Shown piece after piece: positions 14,017 to 27,043 of a stretch of 64,000 nucleotides of DNA (the stretch's first letter is position 1; every line of letters starts with the position of its first letter). Below the pieces are notes generated by a model. It was not told the origin of the DNA and did no database searches. It worked only from the letters and a program-made list of their open reading frames with translations. Source of the DNA: Cephalopachus bancanus. Lineage: Eukaryota > Chordata > Mammalia > Primates > Tarsiidae. The translations under genes were made by a program, and so were the position numbers. The DNA lies in contig JAPVLO010000123.1 of assembly GCA_027257055.1 (NCBI GenBank), positions 1,302,001 to 1,366,000 on the forward strand, written 5' to 3'.

Positions 14017-14320
<304 letters not shown>

Positions 14321-14844
14321 TTCTTTTCTATCATTATAAAGATAATTGCTAAAATATATCCTTGCCAATCACAAGAGCAATAATTGTTTTTTAAAAACCA
14401 TATGTATCATTTTTCCTAGAAATACATTAGAAGAATGTGTGCAGTTTTTTCAAGGGGTCCTTTTAGAATAAACATTTAAATGTAAATATATGGGACAACT
14501 TAATATGTTTCAAATAAAATATCTAATTATAGGTGCTTGTTAAAAAAAAGTTCTGATACAAATGTGATAGCAGCATTTGATATAAAGAAGAATAAAAGGA
14601 CAGAGTATTCCACTTAAATTAGTGAAACTATAAAGATTTCCCAATTGGAGGCTCACTCAAGAATTTACAGAAATCTTACAAGTTGTTAACAATGTTTTTC
14701 TCTTATGCAAGCAAGACTGTTTTGGAAAAGGCAAATTGATATCACAAAAGTTACATTTGCACAATGATCAGTTTGTTACACAACATGTCTGCAACAAAGT
14801 TCAGATCAGATGCACCAATTATCTTTGTCTGAAAATACTGACTA

Positions 14845-14945
14845 AGCACCTTGTGCCAAACACCATGCTGGGACAAGGAGACTAAAGATGAACAAGGAAC
14901 AGTTCCTGCCCTCCAGGAGTTCAGGGATGGCCATCTCATCCCACA
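14845..14945. repeat. L2/MIR-like fragment
   Basis: The motif of ancient mammalian repeats (ACCATGCTGGGACAAGGAGA, AGTTCCTGCCCTCCAGGAGT). Confidence 0.4.
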
Positions 14946-15394
14946 CAGTATGTTTATCATCCAAAAACCTAATGAAACAACCAGCTCTTCATTAAGCTGA
15001 TAAAATCTGGTTAGATTCTGGAAAGAAGGAAAGATTTGGAAGCAGGAAACTGATATGGGCTGCTAGCAAAAAATTAAAAATCAAGCTCACATCTGGAGAA
15101 TGGGCCATATAAGGAATAGACCACACTAGTGTGTAGTCTCTAACACTTGGCTATTTGCAATTAATTCCTCATATCCTGAGCATTGGCTCATGAATAGATA
15201 TAAGATAAAACTTATAATTCAGTGGGATTAGAAGAGAAAAATTACTTCCATTATTCTGGACACATTCATAGCAAATTCAATATTTCCCCAGTTTAATTAC
15301 TGCTCATAGGGAAGAAGCCGAAGAAAAAGAGATAGATGGAGACAGAAAGTTTTTACATACATGTATGTCTGTAAATATATATAAAGTATAGTAT

Positions 15395-15480
15395 ACATTG
15401 AGCGGGGGAGGGAAAGAAAGGGAAAGGAAAAGAATAGAGTAGGGTGGAAAGAGAGAGGAGAAAGAAGAGAGAGGAAATGA
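15395..15480 (+). repeat. Polypurine tract
   Basis: Almost uninterrupted G/A (GGGAGGGAAAGAAAGGGAAA onward), about 85 bp, in RSPRY1 intron 1. Confidence 0.7.
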
Positions 15481-15807
15481 AAGGCAACAGACAGAAGTTA
15501 TCTCCCCCTGGATTACCAAGACAGTAATGGCTGAGCCAGGTGATACCACAGATGTTCTTGGTTCCCCAAGATCACTCAGGTTGTCTTCAAAATGTGCAGG
15601 TTGTACTTAAAAGGATATGACTGAAGTATACGGGTAGGAGCATAATAATGCAAGGACTCAGCAGGAAGCAAATTTGTAAAGGAGAGCACATTCTAAACTA
15701 GCAAAGAGTCAAAGTAATGACACTGCCATTTCTGTGGGAACCAACATATAATTCCCTCCAGAGGGTACATAACCAAGAGATTTCAATGCTTAAAAGGACA
15801 GAGGAAG

Positions 15808-16093
15808 CCAGGTGTGGTGGCTCACACTTGTAATCCCAGCACTTTGGGAGATGGAGGCGAGAGGATTGCCTAAGTCCAGGGGTTCAAGACCAGCCTGGGC
15901 AATATGGTGAGACTTCATCTCTACAATAAATCATATAATTAGCTGGGTGTGGTGGCGTGCACCTGTGGTTCTTGAAAGGTTGAGATGGAGGGATCATCTG
16001 AGCCCAGCTGGTCAAGGGTGTGGTGGCTGTGAGCACGCCACTACACTCCAGCCTGGGTACAGAGTGAGACTATGACTCAAAAAACAAACAAAA
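15808..16093 (+). repeat. Alu (older)
   Basis: Starts GCCAGGTGTGGTGGCTCAC; tail AAAACAAACAAAAAA. Confidence 0.85.
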
Positions 16094-16379
16094 AATAGAG
16101 GAAACTAGAAATAGAAATGACTCCTTTAAAGGGTCCCTGATACACATTTCTATTGATTTGATAAATTATGCTGGCTGTTGAGAAAGATCAAAAAGCAACA
16201 CGTAAGAAACTATGCTCTGGGGCCCCTCACAGAAATTTCACCAATAAGGCACTGTTAGAACGTTTCACAGATGAGAAGAGGTAAAGAATTCAAGCAGTAG
16301 GTCAGATAATTATGCCACTATAGCACTTACTTGAAATCCTGAAGTACTACATTAAAAAAACTTTATTTGGTAATTATTT

Positions 16380-16671
16380 TATTTTTTGAGTTGGTATCTT
16401 ACTGTTGCCCAGGCTAGAGTAGAGTGGCATGATCATGGCCCATTGCAGCCTCAAACTCCTGGGCTCAAGCATTTCTACCTTGGCCTCTCAAGTAGCTAGG
16501 ATTAGAGGAGTGCACCATCACACCCAGCTAGTTTTTAAATTTTTTTGTAGAGGCAAGGTCTTGCTATGTTGCCCAGGATGGTCTTGAATTCCTGGGCTCA
16601 AGCAATCCTCCCGTCTTGGCATCCCAAAGTGCTGGGGCTGGGATTACAGGCACAAACACCTGGCCTTGGTA
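16380..16671 (-). repeat. Alu, head-to-head with the next copy
   Basis: Reversed Alu, T-tail at 16380, 5' end near 16671; only about 20 bp separate it from an opposite-strand Alu. Confidence 0.85.
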
Positions 16672-16692
16672 ATTTAAAAAAAAAAAATCACA

Positions 16693-16944
16693 CAGGGCTT
16701 GGTGCCTCGGCCTGTAATCTCAGCACTTTGGGAGTCGGTGGGTTCGAGATCCGCCTGGGCAACTTGGTGAGACCTCGTCTCTACAATAAATAAAAAATTA
16801 ACCAGGCGTGGTAGCATGTGCCTGTAGTTCAGGCTACTTGGAAGGCTGAGGCAGAAGGATCACCAGAGCCCAGCAGGTTGAGGCCAGGAGTGTGCCATTG
16901 CACTCCAGTCTGGGCGATGGAGTGAGACTCTAACTCAAAAAAAA

Positions 16945-16960
<16 letters not shown>
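16693..16960 (+). repeat. Alu, derived type
   Basis: Carries GGTTCGAGATCCGCCTGGGC, the AACTTGG block and CAATAAATAAA; long A tail running into a microsatellite. Confidence 0.9.
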
Positions 16961-16978
<18 letters not shown>

Positions 16979-17018
16979 CACACACACAAACACACACATA
17001 TATATATATATATATATA
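16937..17018 (+). repeat. A/TA/CA/TA microsatellite
   Basis: The Alu A-tail passes into TATATATATATA, CACACACA and a second TATATA run. Confidence 0.9.
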
Positions 17019-17205
17019 AATCTAAATGCTGCACAAGTCTACAGAAAGTGAAAGTCCCTCTTCTGCTCTACCTAAGATAACCTTTCCAGAAATAACCTCT
17101 TAAAAACTTCACAACTTCACGTGTCTGCTTCCATATCTGTTATTAGGCATTTATAAATAATTTTTTCTTTAATTCGAACTAGAAGGATGCCATAAAAACT
17201 CTTTT

Positions 17206-17400
17206 GGGCCAGGTACAGTGGCTCATGCCTGTAATCACAGTGCTTTGGGAGGCTGAAACAGGAGGATCGCTTGGGCTCAGTTCAAGACTGGCCTAGGAAA
17301 CATAGCAAGACCACATCTCTATAAATAATAATCAAAAAATGAACCAGGCATGGTGGCACATGCCTGTAGTCCCAGCTACTTGTGAGGCTGGGCAGCTGCT
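17206..17400 (+). repeat. Alu, 3' truncated
   Basis: Left arm and the start of the right arm, stopping after GTCCCAGCTACTTGTGAGGC. Confidence 0.8.
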
Positions 17401-18378
17401 CTGTGATTTGATCTTTTTACTTAATATCACAACTTTCTATCTATACCAGTATATATAGAACAACCTCATCTGTTTAAAGGCTGTAAAGAAATTCATACGG
17501 TGGATTATCATAGTTTCTCAACCACTATGTGGTAAAAACGTGTGGCTAAATCATTGAACACTTTGGGGATGGTAGAAAGGAGTAAGCAGTTCCAGATGAG
17601 TTCCAAGGGGCCTCTATTGGGGAGACATCATCTCCTGGGGAGGAATGCTCTACTCCAAGCTGCTTCCACACAGCTAAGGGTCCTCAGACTGTGGGGTCAA
17701 CATTGCCAGAGCAGAAGGGAATTCCACTGGCTTCATTAATGCTCCACAGTCTTTCCACACAATAAGTATGGAAGGTGGGATGCGACACAAGAAGTAAACA
17801 GTAGATCGAATCCAGGTCTACTAACAGACACATTAAATTGGGGAAAACATACCTGAGAAAAGAAGATAATCAGGTACTAAAAATAACTGGCAATAATTTG
17901 AGAACATCAAGTCCCAGGAAACAAAGACAACAGGGAGGGGAATCATAAAGTTAAATTCAATGCCAACTCTTATAAAGGTATCTAGAATAATTAACAAAAA
18001 ACACTTTTGGGGGTGCCTGTGAGGAAAGAAGTTAAAGTTTACTGGGTGTCAAATTCCTAAACTTTATTCTATCCAAAAAAAATTTTCCCTAAGGAAAATT
18101 TGTATTTTATAAACCAAATACAGAATAATCTATGCAGGTTTCCATTTAGTACAATTTGAAGGTGATTGGAAAATATCCAATACATGTAGGTATTTTTAAA
18201 ATCTTACTAAACTTGGAGGTTAGAAAACAAAAATTAAGGGCTTTTTTCTATTTCTAAATTGAAATGAAGTTTATTTTGAGTCAGTTTCTTCCAAAGGAGT
18301 CATTTTCCTTAAATTACCCAGAAAATGATGTCAACTATAAAATTTGTCAGAGAAGGAAATGGAGTTGTAAAAAAAGTT
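17401..18378. other. Unrecognised RSPRY1 intron 1 sequence
   Basis: No gene, RNA or clear repeat that I can identify. Confidence 0.5.
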
Positions 18379-18379
18379 T

Positions 18380-18680
18380 TTGGCCTGGTACGGTGGCTCA
18401 TGCCTGTAATCCCAGCACTGTGGGATGTTGAGGAGGGAAGATTGAGTCCAGGAGCCCCAGACCAGCCTTGGCAACACAGCAAGACCTTGTCTCTGTAAAA
18501 AAATTTTAAAAATTAGGTGGGTGTGGAAAGGGCACCTGTAATCCCAGTTATTTGGGAGGCTGAGGCAGAAGGACTGCCTGAGCCCTGGAACCAAGAAGTT
18601 GAAGCTGTAGTGAGCTGTGATCATGCCACTGTACTCTAGCCTACGCAACAGAGTGAAACCTCAACTCAAAAAATAAAAAA
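18380..18680 (+). repeat. Alu (older)
   Basis: Dimeric, starts GGCCTGGTACGGTGGCTCAT; tail AAAAAATAAAAAAAG. Confidence 0.85.
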
Positions 18681-19114
18681 AGAACCAGCCATAAAAACCA
18701 GATATAAAGAAGAGGTTAATTATTAGGTAGACAAAGCTGTAAGGTATTCAAGAAAAAACAAGAGCTAATACCTTTAAATAATTTCTGAAATGATCACACA
18801 GAGTACTCTTGAGAGTTACAACCACAGACAGGGCATATAAATGACAAAGTATATGACCTATCAGGCTTATTCAGCACTAAAAATGTTTAGGTTTTCATTT
18901 GGAAATGTTTGTTGCTCATGATAAATTTTACAGAGAATAAGTTGTGACAACTGTAGGCAAAAAAGTGGGTGAAAGGTAAACAGTTACACTTTAGGCAACT
19001 TTGTTTTATGTTATTCAAATAAAGACTTATGTGATCCACTTTCCAAGGACCATTGTTTTAAGACAGTAACACTCAGGTTAGTTAACACAGATGCCAGAAG
19101 CTACCTATAGTACA

Positions 19115-19430
19115 CTCCACAGACTTTGCAGTCAGACAGACCTGGGTGCAAGTCCCAGGTCTGCAATATTTGCTATCTTGCATCCTAATCAACCTGACTG
19201 TTGACACATCTTTAAAAATGGATAGTAATAGTTCTTACCTCACAATACCACTGTAAGGATTCAATGAAATAGTGCATGTAGGCTTTGGCCCCCTCCCCTA
19301 CCTTGGGGAAGTGAATCTCCTCTCTCTCTCTATCTCTCTTCCACCCCCCCACCAACAAACTATATTTCCTAATCTAAAAAAAGAGAGAAAGAAATAGTGC
19401 ATGTAATATACACGGCACAGTGCTTAACAC
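19115..19430 (+). repeat. MIR split by a 110-bp insertion
   Basis: The MIR core (GCAGTCAGACAGACCTGGGT, then ATTCAATGAAATAGTGCATG) resumes after 19391 with ATGTAATATACACGGCACAG. Confidence 0.8.
19281..19390 (+). mobile_element. Short non-Alu retroposed insertion with 15-bp TSD
   Basis: A 110-bp block is flanked by perfect GAAATAGTGCATGTA repeats (19266-19280 and 19391-19405) within a MIR. It begins GGCTTTGGCCCCCTCCCCTA, contains a CT repeat, and ends ACAAACTATATTTCCTAATC plus an A-rich tail. It looks like the 3' end of a polyadenylated transcript, perhaps LTR-terminated; the source is not identified. Confidence 0.75.
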
Positions 19431-19654
19431 TGAAACTGGATCAGAAAATGCAAGATGTTAACGTAAAATGAGCACATATCAAATCAAAAATAATTAAATA
19501 AACTGGAAGGGGAACTCTGGAGTAAGACTTGAATTAAGAACACTAGAAAAACTAAAGAATTTATCTTCTACAGAACTCATCTACCAGAAATAATTTTTTA
19601 CTATCTATACTTTAAGACAAAGAACCTCAGGAGAAATTTTAGCTTAATCATCCC

Positions 19655-19797
19655 ATAGGTGGCTTAGGGTACTTGTTAAAATGCAAACCCCTGGTCCCAC
19701 TCCAAATAGCCAGAATCAGAATTTGGATGAGAGCCCAAGCGTGTATTTTCTTAAAAGCTCCCTAGATAATTCTGATGACAGCCATGGCTGGAAATCA
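19655..19797 (+). repeat. MER5A-like hAT fragment
   Basis: TACTTGTTAAAATGCAAACC, CCAGAATCAGAATTTGG and GGCTGGAAATCACTG resemble the MER5A/Charlie group. Confidence 0.55.
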
Positions 19798-21000
19798 CTG
19801 TATATAGAACCTAAAAGAGAACCTAGCACTGTAGTCAAATTGAATGAAGAGACAAATTGAAATACTAAAGGTAATTCTTCTGGAGTAAAAAACGTTAATC
19901 TCCCTTTTACGGAAAAAATGAACTATCTTTGAACGTAGTCCTTTGCAGAGGTCAGCCAAAATAACCACGAGAACACAGTTATGTCCACTAGTGATATATA
20001 CAGTACATATCAACACAATAAAAAAAATAGCTCCATATATTTCCCATCAGATAGATCCACCCAACGAAGCATCAAAATGAACCTAGATGGTACCCTGCTT
20101 ACGGGTGATATCACCTAGGGGGATAGCTGAATGGAATGGAAGATGAAAACGATCAGAGGTTATGCAAAGGTGAACACACCTGTAATATTATATGCTTCAC
20201 CTTAACTTTGAAGACTACTCAACATTAGCTGGTAAAGTCAACTGTGAGACAACAACAACAACAACAAAAAGCTAGTCACACAATTTAAATTCACACAAAC
20301 GTTACATCTGTGGCTGTGGCAATCATCAACTGGTTTGATGAAAATTTTTAGCACTGGATACCATTGCTCAGTGAAAAGACTTTGCTTACCATCTAAATGG
20401 CAACACTTTTAAAATCATTACACACTTGATAACCATTTTGCTGCAAGAGGATAAGTATAATCAAACATTTCCTTTGCTAATCCATTTCTTTGAAATGTGG
20501 TATTATTCATTTTTACTCTTGCCTTTTAAAAAAGATAGTAAAGACTATTCTCTCAATTTCTGTATCATTTGTGATTTATTAGCGTTTTACATATTATATA
20601 TATATATATTTTTTTTTTTTTCCTCTATTTTTCCCCCTGGAGGCAAATAAACCACCTAGCATTTTATATTTTTTAAAGCTGCCTTAGACAAAAAATAATC
20701 AAACTTGGGGTAGAGTGTTAAGTGTAAGCTTAGTGTTAAAGCAGTAAGTTTCTGGCACTCAGTGTCAGTATAAAGCACAGACCTCTACCATCATAAACAG
20801 CTCACCATCTGGCCAACTGGTCTAACACTCTCTAACAAATGATCCAGGAATAAATGATTCACCTCTTCAAATATTTGCTTGCATTCAGTCATAATACAGT
20901 TCAGTAAGAAAGAACACTTTCTTTTCCCTGAAAATAAGACTTCAGGATCATGCTGCCAAGAAAGGAGAAGCTGATTAAATGAATAACCATAAGAAGAAAA

Positions 21001-21198
21001 ATAGCCGGGCAACATAGTGAGACCCTGTCTCTACACAAAATAATTTTTTTTTTAAATTGGCTGGGTGTGGTGGTGCATGTCTATAGTCCCAGCTATGCAG
21101 AAGGCCAAGGTGGAAGGATCTCTTGAGCCCAGAAGTTTGAGGCTGCACTACTTGTACATCAGCCTGGTGACAAGCGAGTCCTTGTCAAGAAAGAAAGA
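21001..21198 (+). repeat. Alu, 5' truncated
   Basis: Begins inside the left arm (GGGCAACATAGTGAGACCC), then a complete right arm; GAAAGAAAGAAAAG tail. Confidence 0.8.
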
Positions 21199-21367
21199 AA
21201 AGAAAGATCAGACTTTGGGCACAAAATTACTTGCTGTAATCTTCACCTCATCATTCCAAAACAGTGTTCGAGGATACAGTAAAGCCTAAATCAAATAGCA
21301 TGAATAGTAACAGTGTATAACATACTGGAAATTTTAGTGATTTTCCTCTCATTAGAAAATACTCTCA

Positions 21368-21662
21368 GCCGGGCTCGTTGGCTCAGCCTGTAATCCCAGC
21401 ACTTTGGGAGGCCAAGGCGAGTGGACTGCCTGAGCCTGTGGGTTTGAGACAAGCCTGGGCAACTTGGTGAGGTCTCGTCTCCACAATAAATAAAATATTA
21501 GCAGGGTGTGGTAGCGTGTCCTGAAGTTCCGGCTACTTGGAAGGCCGAGGTGGAAGGATTGTCAGAGTCTTAGCAGGTTGACGCTGGGGTGGCCATGAGT
21601 GTGTCACTGCACTCCAGCCTAAGCAAGAGTGCGACTCCAACTCAAAAAAAAAAAAAAAAAGA
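21368..21662 (+). repeat. Alu, derived type
   Basis: GCCGGGCTCGTTGGCTCAGC start, AACTTGG block, ACTCCAACTC end, A17-like tail. Confidence 0.9.
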
Positions 21663-21674
21663 AAATATTCTCAG

Positions 21675-21815
21675 CTGGGCATGGCGACTCATGGCTATAA
21701 TCCCAGCACTTTGGGAGGCCAAGGCAGGAGAACTGCTTGAGCCCAGGAGTTCAAGACCAGTCTGGGCATCATAGTGAGACCCTGTCTCTATTAAAAATAA
21801 GTAAATAAATAAATT
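21675..21815 (+). repeat. Free left Alu monomer (FLAM-like)
   Basis: Only the left arm, ending CTCTATTAAAAATAAGTAAA. Confidence 0.8.
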
Positions 21816-21879
21816 CTCAGATTTTTCCCTAAAAAAGTGTGTTAAGGCAATAGCTTTTAGTGTAACATTAACTTCCCCT

Positions 21880-22270
21880 CCCAGCATTTTATTATGAAAA
21901 ATTTCAAACATAAAGCAAAGTTGTATTAAAATTAACTGTAAACAGTGAACATCTATATATATCCCCCACTTAGATTCTATTAACATTTTACTATACTTGC
22001 TTTATCACATATTTATCCATCCCTATCCCATCATCAATCCATCTAATTTTTTGGATATATTTCAAAGTAAATCATAGGCATCAGTATACTTTCCCCTAAA
22101 CAATTCAGCATGTATGTCACTAACTAGACTTCAATATTTTTAGAAGTTAAATTTACGTATAATGAAATGTACAAATTTTAAAAGATAAATGTGCTAAGTT
22201 TTGTCAAATGCATACAACTATAACTAAAACCCTATCGAGATAGACAACATTACCCCGAAATATATTTGCT
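21880..22270 (-). repeat. Old L1 3' UTR fragment
   Basis: Antisense to an L1M-type 3' region (GTATAATGAAATGTACAAA, GTTTTGTCAAATGCATACA). Confidence 0.6.
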
Positions 22271-23710
22271 TTAAAAACATTCTGCAGAACATCCCAAAGA
22301 CCCTAATTTTCTTATTGAAGACTGTGTTTAAATGGGGGGATAACTCAGAAGTCAACAAGACTGATTATTTAGTACTGCAATAAGTAGATGTGTATCAGGA
22401 GTACACTTGCCAGCTGAAACAGAAACTACCTAAAGTTGTTTTAACAAGAGTATTTCTGTCTCTAGACTTTAAAGCATCTGGCATTTTGTTGGGAGAGGAC
22501 AAAGGGGGAGGATTAATCTCTTAGGGGAAGGGGGAAGATTATGAAATCCTCGGTTGGAATTTCACTTTTTCCCCAGAAGGAAAGATAGCCTTGATAAGGT
22601 GTTTTTACATGTCATGCAGGTGTCCAAAACTGTAGTGACACTGGGCTCACGAGGTTTAAGTCACACAGGGTGCTATTTATCTCCTGGATTGCAACCCCAA
22701 GTAGTCTGAGAAAAGACCTGAGTGATTCTGATACTTCACTTATGCACCGAGGATCTTTAAGAAGTACACCTTTGAAAACAGATCATTTTCTGGTTGAACC
22801 ATTAGGAAAAGAGTATCTGGAAAAACTTCCCATAAAATGTTGAGAGGCTTTTAACCTAGTAGTGGTGGCATCTGTGGTCAGGTGAGACTTATGATAGAAA
22901 GAAGTACACAAAACAGTCCTGACCTGAAACAGCACAAAGGAGAAAAGACAAATCCTTTTAGCATTCAGAGAATGTACTGAAAAATAAAATTTAGGCCTGG
23001 GATAGAGTAAGGAATTTCCGGAAGCAAATAACATTAAAAAAAAAAGTAAATAATCCCTGCCTGAAGTCTCAAGGATGAAAAATTTGCCTTGGACCCAAAA
23101 GGAAATACTAAGGAAGAATTAAGGATGCTAACAGCAGCTACAGTACAGGGAGAAAAACAAATGTAATATTCCATACTATTTGAATTTTCCCCCGGGGGAC
23201 CAAATAATAGGAAATCATATAGTTGTGTTTTTCAAATACACACAAATCTGAAGAAAAAGGACTTTTCTATTATAGAAAACTCTTTGCTGTTAAGCAAATA
23301 AAACATGTAAACAGCATGAATAGCAACACTTAATGATATCTACTTAAAATAGTGTCTAAAAACAATTGCATACTCACTTTGACACTTATTAGAACTTAAT
23401 AGGTACTAAATATATATCTTAATGAATTTATTCTAAAATCTGTAAAAACAAAAAGTATTTCCAAAAGATTTACCGTTTTGAAAAATTGAGACATCATATC
23501 CAATGCTTATATGACAGGCATTGAGGACAGATTTTTTTAAAAATGTCTCTTGTGCTCTTAGCAAAGGGATACAGGGCTAGAGAAGAACTTAGCTCCCTTC
23601 CCAAAGTCTGTGGATAAAGCACCGTCTACTAGAAGAAAGCCTCTCCCGTCAACATTTTCCAGTGGAAAGGAAACTTGATCACACTGAAGTTATCTCTGTA
23701 TGAGCAAGTT
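22271..23710. other. Unrecognised RSPRY1 intron 1 sequence
   Basis: AT-rich; no supported feature. Confidence 0.5.
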
Positions 23711-23711
23711 T

Positions 23712-23962
23712 TTTTTCTTCCCCCAAGAGCAGGGTCTCATTCTGTCACCCTGAGTGGGGTGCAGTGGCAGCCTTGAATTCCTGGGATCAAGGATCTTCCT
23801 GCTTCAGGCATGCACCACCAGACTCAGCTAATTTTTTAATTTTTTGCAGAGGAAGTCTCACTATATTGCCCAGGCTGGTCTCGAATTCCTGGCCTCAAGT
23901 GATCCGCCTGCCTTGATCTCCTATGTGCTGGAATTACAGGTATGAGCCACTGCACCAGGCCT
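23712..23962 (-). repeat. Alu (older, internally deleted)
   Basis: Reversed Alu from AAGAGCAGGGTCTCATTCTG to GAGCCACTGCACCAGGCC, shortened in the right arm. Confidence 0.8.
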
Positions 23963-26758
23963 GTATGAACAAAATTTTAGGTGACTATATAAATCAACAA
24001 TAGCAAAAAGCAATAGAGGACTTGTATTTGCATATAACAAATACATGCCTTAAATTATAAGCCTGAATATTGTGGGTAACCCCATCCACACAACTAAAAG
24101 CACATATATTAAATCAATAAAGAGGAAGCTAAATAGTAATTCTAAAAAAGAAAAAAAAAGCAAAGAGGAATCACAATAAAAAATCAAGATCATTTTGAAA
24201 CAATACTGATGACGTACCCCAAACTAAACACCCTTTGTGAATACCACAGGAATCCCCACTCTGCATATGACATATGAGAATCTCTGCACTGGTGCCAAGT
24301 TTTGCAGGACAGATTTCTTGGGAGAAAAAGGTATTAGAGACAATAGTAAACTCTAATATCACTCTAGTTTCAGGTTATACATACCATATTTTAGTAATCC
24401 TTAGTAATTCACTTGGTAGGGTAATAACAAGTAGCCCCTAGGCATATGTAAGTATGAACAACTATGAAGCAATAAAAACTTTAAAAAAAGTTGCTTTTCC
24501 CATGAGGAGGAATGGGGTAGGAATCATATTTTTGACAATCATTGAACATTAAGGGGACACAGGAGAGAAAACAATTCTTCAGGAGGTAGAAGGGGTTAAA
24601 AAAATCTAACACGAAAACATTAAACTATGAGGTAATAATATACTTGCTAAGTAAGGTATTTCAAACCTTCTATTTGAGGTGTATAGGACCCATGAAATTA
24701 TGTCTGGAAATGAGTTTCAAGCAATAAGAAAGCTATGTGCAGAGTTCATTCCTTAACAAACTTAAGGATTGCATTAATTCCTAGCCTTTTCAAACGGATT
24801 CTCAGTTTTCAAAAGCTCAGAAAGGGAAATATTCTCTAAGAGTCCACCCCTAATTTATAAACAAGTAACTTTACTTGTTTAGCCTTGTATACATCACACA
24901 TTTATCTATAGTTACTGCTTTTACATATTTAACCAGCAACCACTACCTTTTGGAATGGACACTGAAAGTTAAATGCAACAAATTTGTACATTTTTTCCTA
25001 CTCATAAAACTTGCAAGAGAACAGTTTCAAAAGTCGACTTATTGACTAGATAAACCAAAGAGACATATTCATTCCTTTGCAATTCCAAAAGTTAGGAAAG
25101 TTTCCTCCTGAAGGTTGTAACCCAAGTTTTGGCATTTACTACTTCCTGACTATTATGTTTCTCAATTTTCTATTTTGAATACTAAGGAAAAAAAAACTAC
25201 CCAAATTCAATGGTAACTGCCTTGAAAAGGTCAAAAGCTGTAAGAGAAGCTAAATCCATAGTTTACTATCCCCAAATAGCTCTTTTGAAATAGATTACTG
25301 GTTCCGTTGTGTTTCCCATTTGTGATGCCTTTGACTTTCCACTTATCTTGCAATCCTGAAACTATCAAATCCTACTTTACAAAGATCACACTACAAAACA
25401 CAGAAAAGTTCCAATTTAAAGTACTATAAAATGATTGCTATCCTCAAGAATTCTTAATATTTTCTCCAAACTATATAGATTAATTAGAGTATGAAATAAA
25501 GCTGTATTTTAAAGAATGCAAAGGAATTTCCCACTTCATTTTAACAAATTACTTCATTATTAGGAAAAGTATATACAAGTTTTGACAGATTCACTTCAGT
25601 TCACAAATTGAAACAGACTATTGCAAAGGCACTTCAGGAATACAAAACAATTTTTTGTTAAACTCTTGCCAAAACATACTTCAGGTGTGTTGTTTTTTCC
25701 CCCTAGAACTACAGAATAACACACTATTATGCAAAATGCTAAATGTTTATTTTCCCTGAATACTTGCTAATGCAAAGTTATTTTTCTCCCAAAGCAGAAG
25801 TCCACATAGTATGCTGGAACACTTATTATAATCAATAACTTAAAAATAATTGAGTACCAATATAATGAATCACTTGTAAAAACAGTAAAAAGCAGGGGAC
25901 AGAAAGACATTAGGCAAGTCAAGACAACATGTATCCTGGTAAATCAAAGAGCACACAAAAAAAACCACAGTAATTTTTTTAAAAGAAAGACCCATAGAAT
26001 ATAACATCACAGAAACAGGAACTTCAGCTTACAAAAACAAAAAGCATTTCAAAAATCACAAATAAATTACCTTATTTTTGGAAAATCAGCTCTAACAAAT
26101 GGCACTAACCAAACATTAGTGAAATGTCACGCATGGACACAAGTATCTTATAAATTCACAGAGGGTTCTATAAAGCAAGATGTCATCCCAGGAAAGGCAA
26201 ACTCTACATGAGGTGAAAAATAAAAAGAACCATTGTGCAAGAGATATTTAAAAGCAATCTCCAATATGCCTCATAATCTGGGGCTGACACAACAAGGCAT
26301 AATGCTCATGGAGGAAAAAACACGGGCTCTACAAATCACAGCTGAGGGAGGAAGCATGATATTCACTACCTGTAGGCATCCAAAAGCCCGAATATATATG
26401 TATGAAAAAGGGGGAGGAGGTTTACAATATTGAGATCAAATGACTAGGAGGAAAATTTCAGCTGTCAGGGAAAAAGATTTCTGAAGGAAAAGATTACAGT
26501 ATAGTGCTAACTCCTGCCAGCACCATCAGAAATTCAAAGTAAATTAAAACTTCAGGAGAAAAAATTGGGAATCCCTCCGCCCCCATCTAAGCAGGGTTTG
26601 GAAACAAGGGTTTAGATTATAATGTGACCTAAGAAGCTGTGAACCTTGAAGCTTTCAGCACAACGCGCCTCCCAGCACTCCACAGTGATAGACAACAACT
26701 GCATGAATGCGAACCCCTGGAATCTGCACACTGTTTTACAGCTTAAAAAGTGCCTTCA
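23963..26758. other. Long stretch with no recognised feature
   Basis: About 2.8 kb of AT-rich intron 1 of RSPRY1. A perfect 11-bp-arm hairpin with a CT loop lies at 24858-24881. Confidence 0.5.
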
Positions 26759-26759
26759 C

Positions 26760-27043
26760 GGCCGGGCTCGGTGGCTCAGCCTGTAATCCCGCGCCTTTGG
26801 GAGGCTGAGGTGAGTGGATTGCCTGAGCCCGCGGGTTCGAGACCCGCCTGGGCAGCGAGACCTCATCTCTACAATAAATCAAAAAATCAGCCGGGCATGG
26901 TAGTGCATGCCTGTAATTCCGGCTACTTGGAAGGCTGAGGCGGAAGGATCGCTGGAGCCCAGCAGGTCGAGGCTGTGGTGGCCGGAAGCGGCCACTGCAC
27001 TCCAGTCTGGGCGACAGAGTGAGACTCCAACTCAAAAAAAAAA
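26760..27043 (+). repeat. Alu, derived type, AACTTGG-deleted
   Basis: GCCGGGCTCGGTGGCTCAGC start, GGGCAGCGAGACC (7-nt deletion), GGAAGCGGCCACTGCAC right arm. Close to the apparent subfamily consensus, so relatively young. Confidence 0.92.

Noticed and set aside
24858..24881. Perfect hairpin TAAACAAGTAA / TTACTTGTTTA
   Set aside because: Short, AT-rich and isolated; expected by chance in this much sequence.
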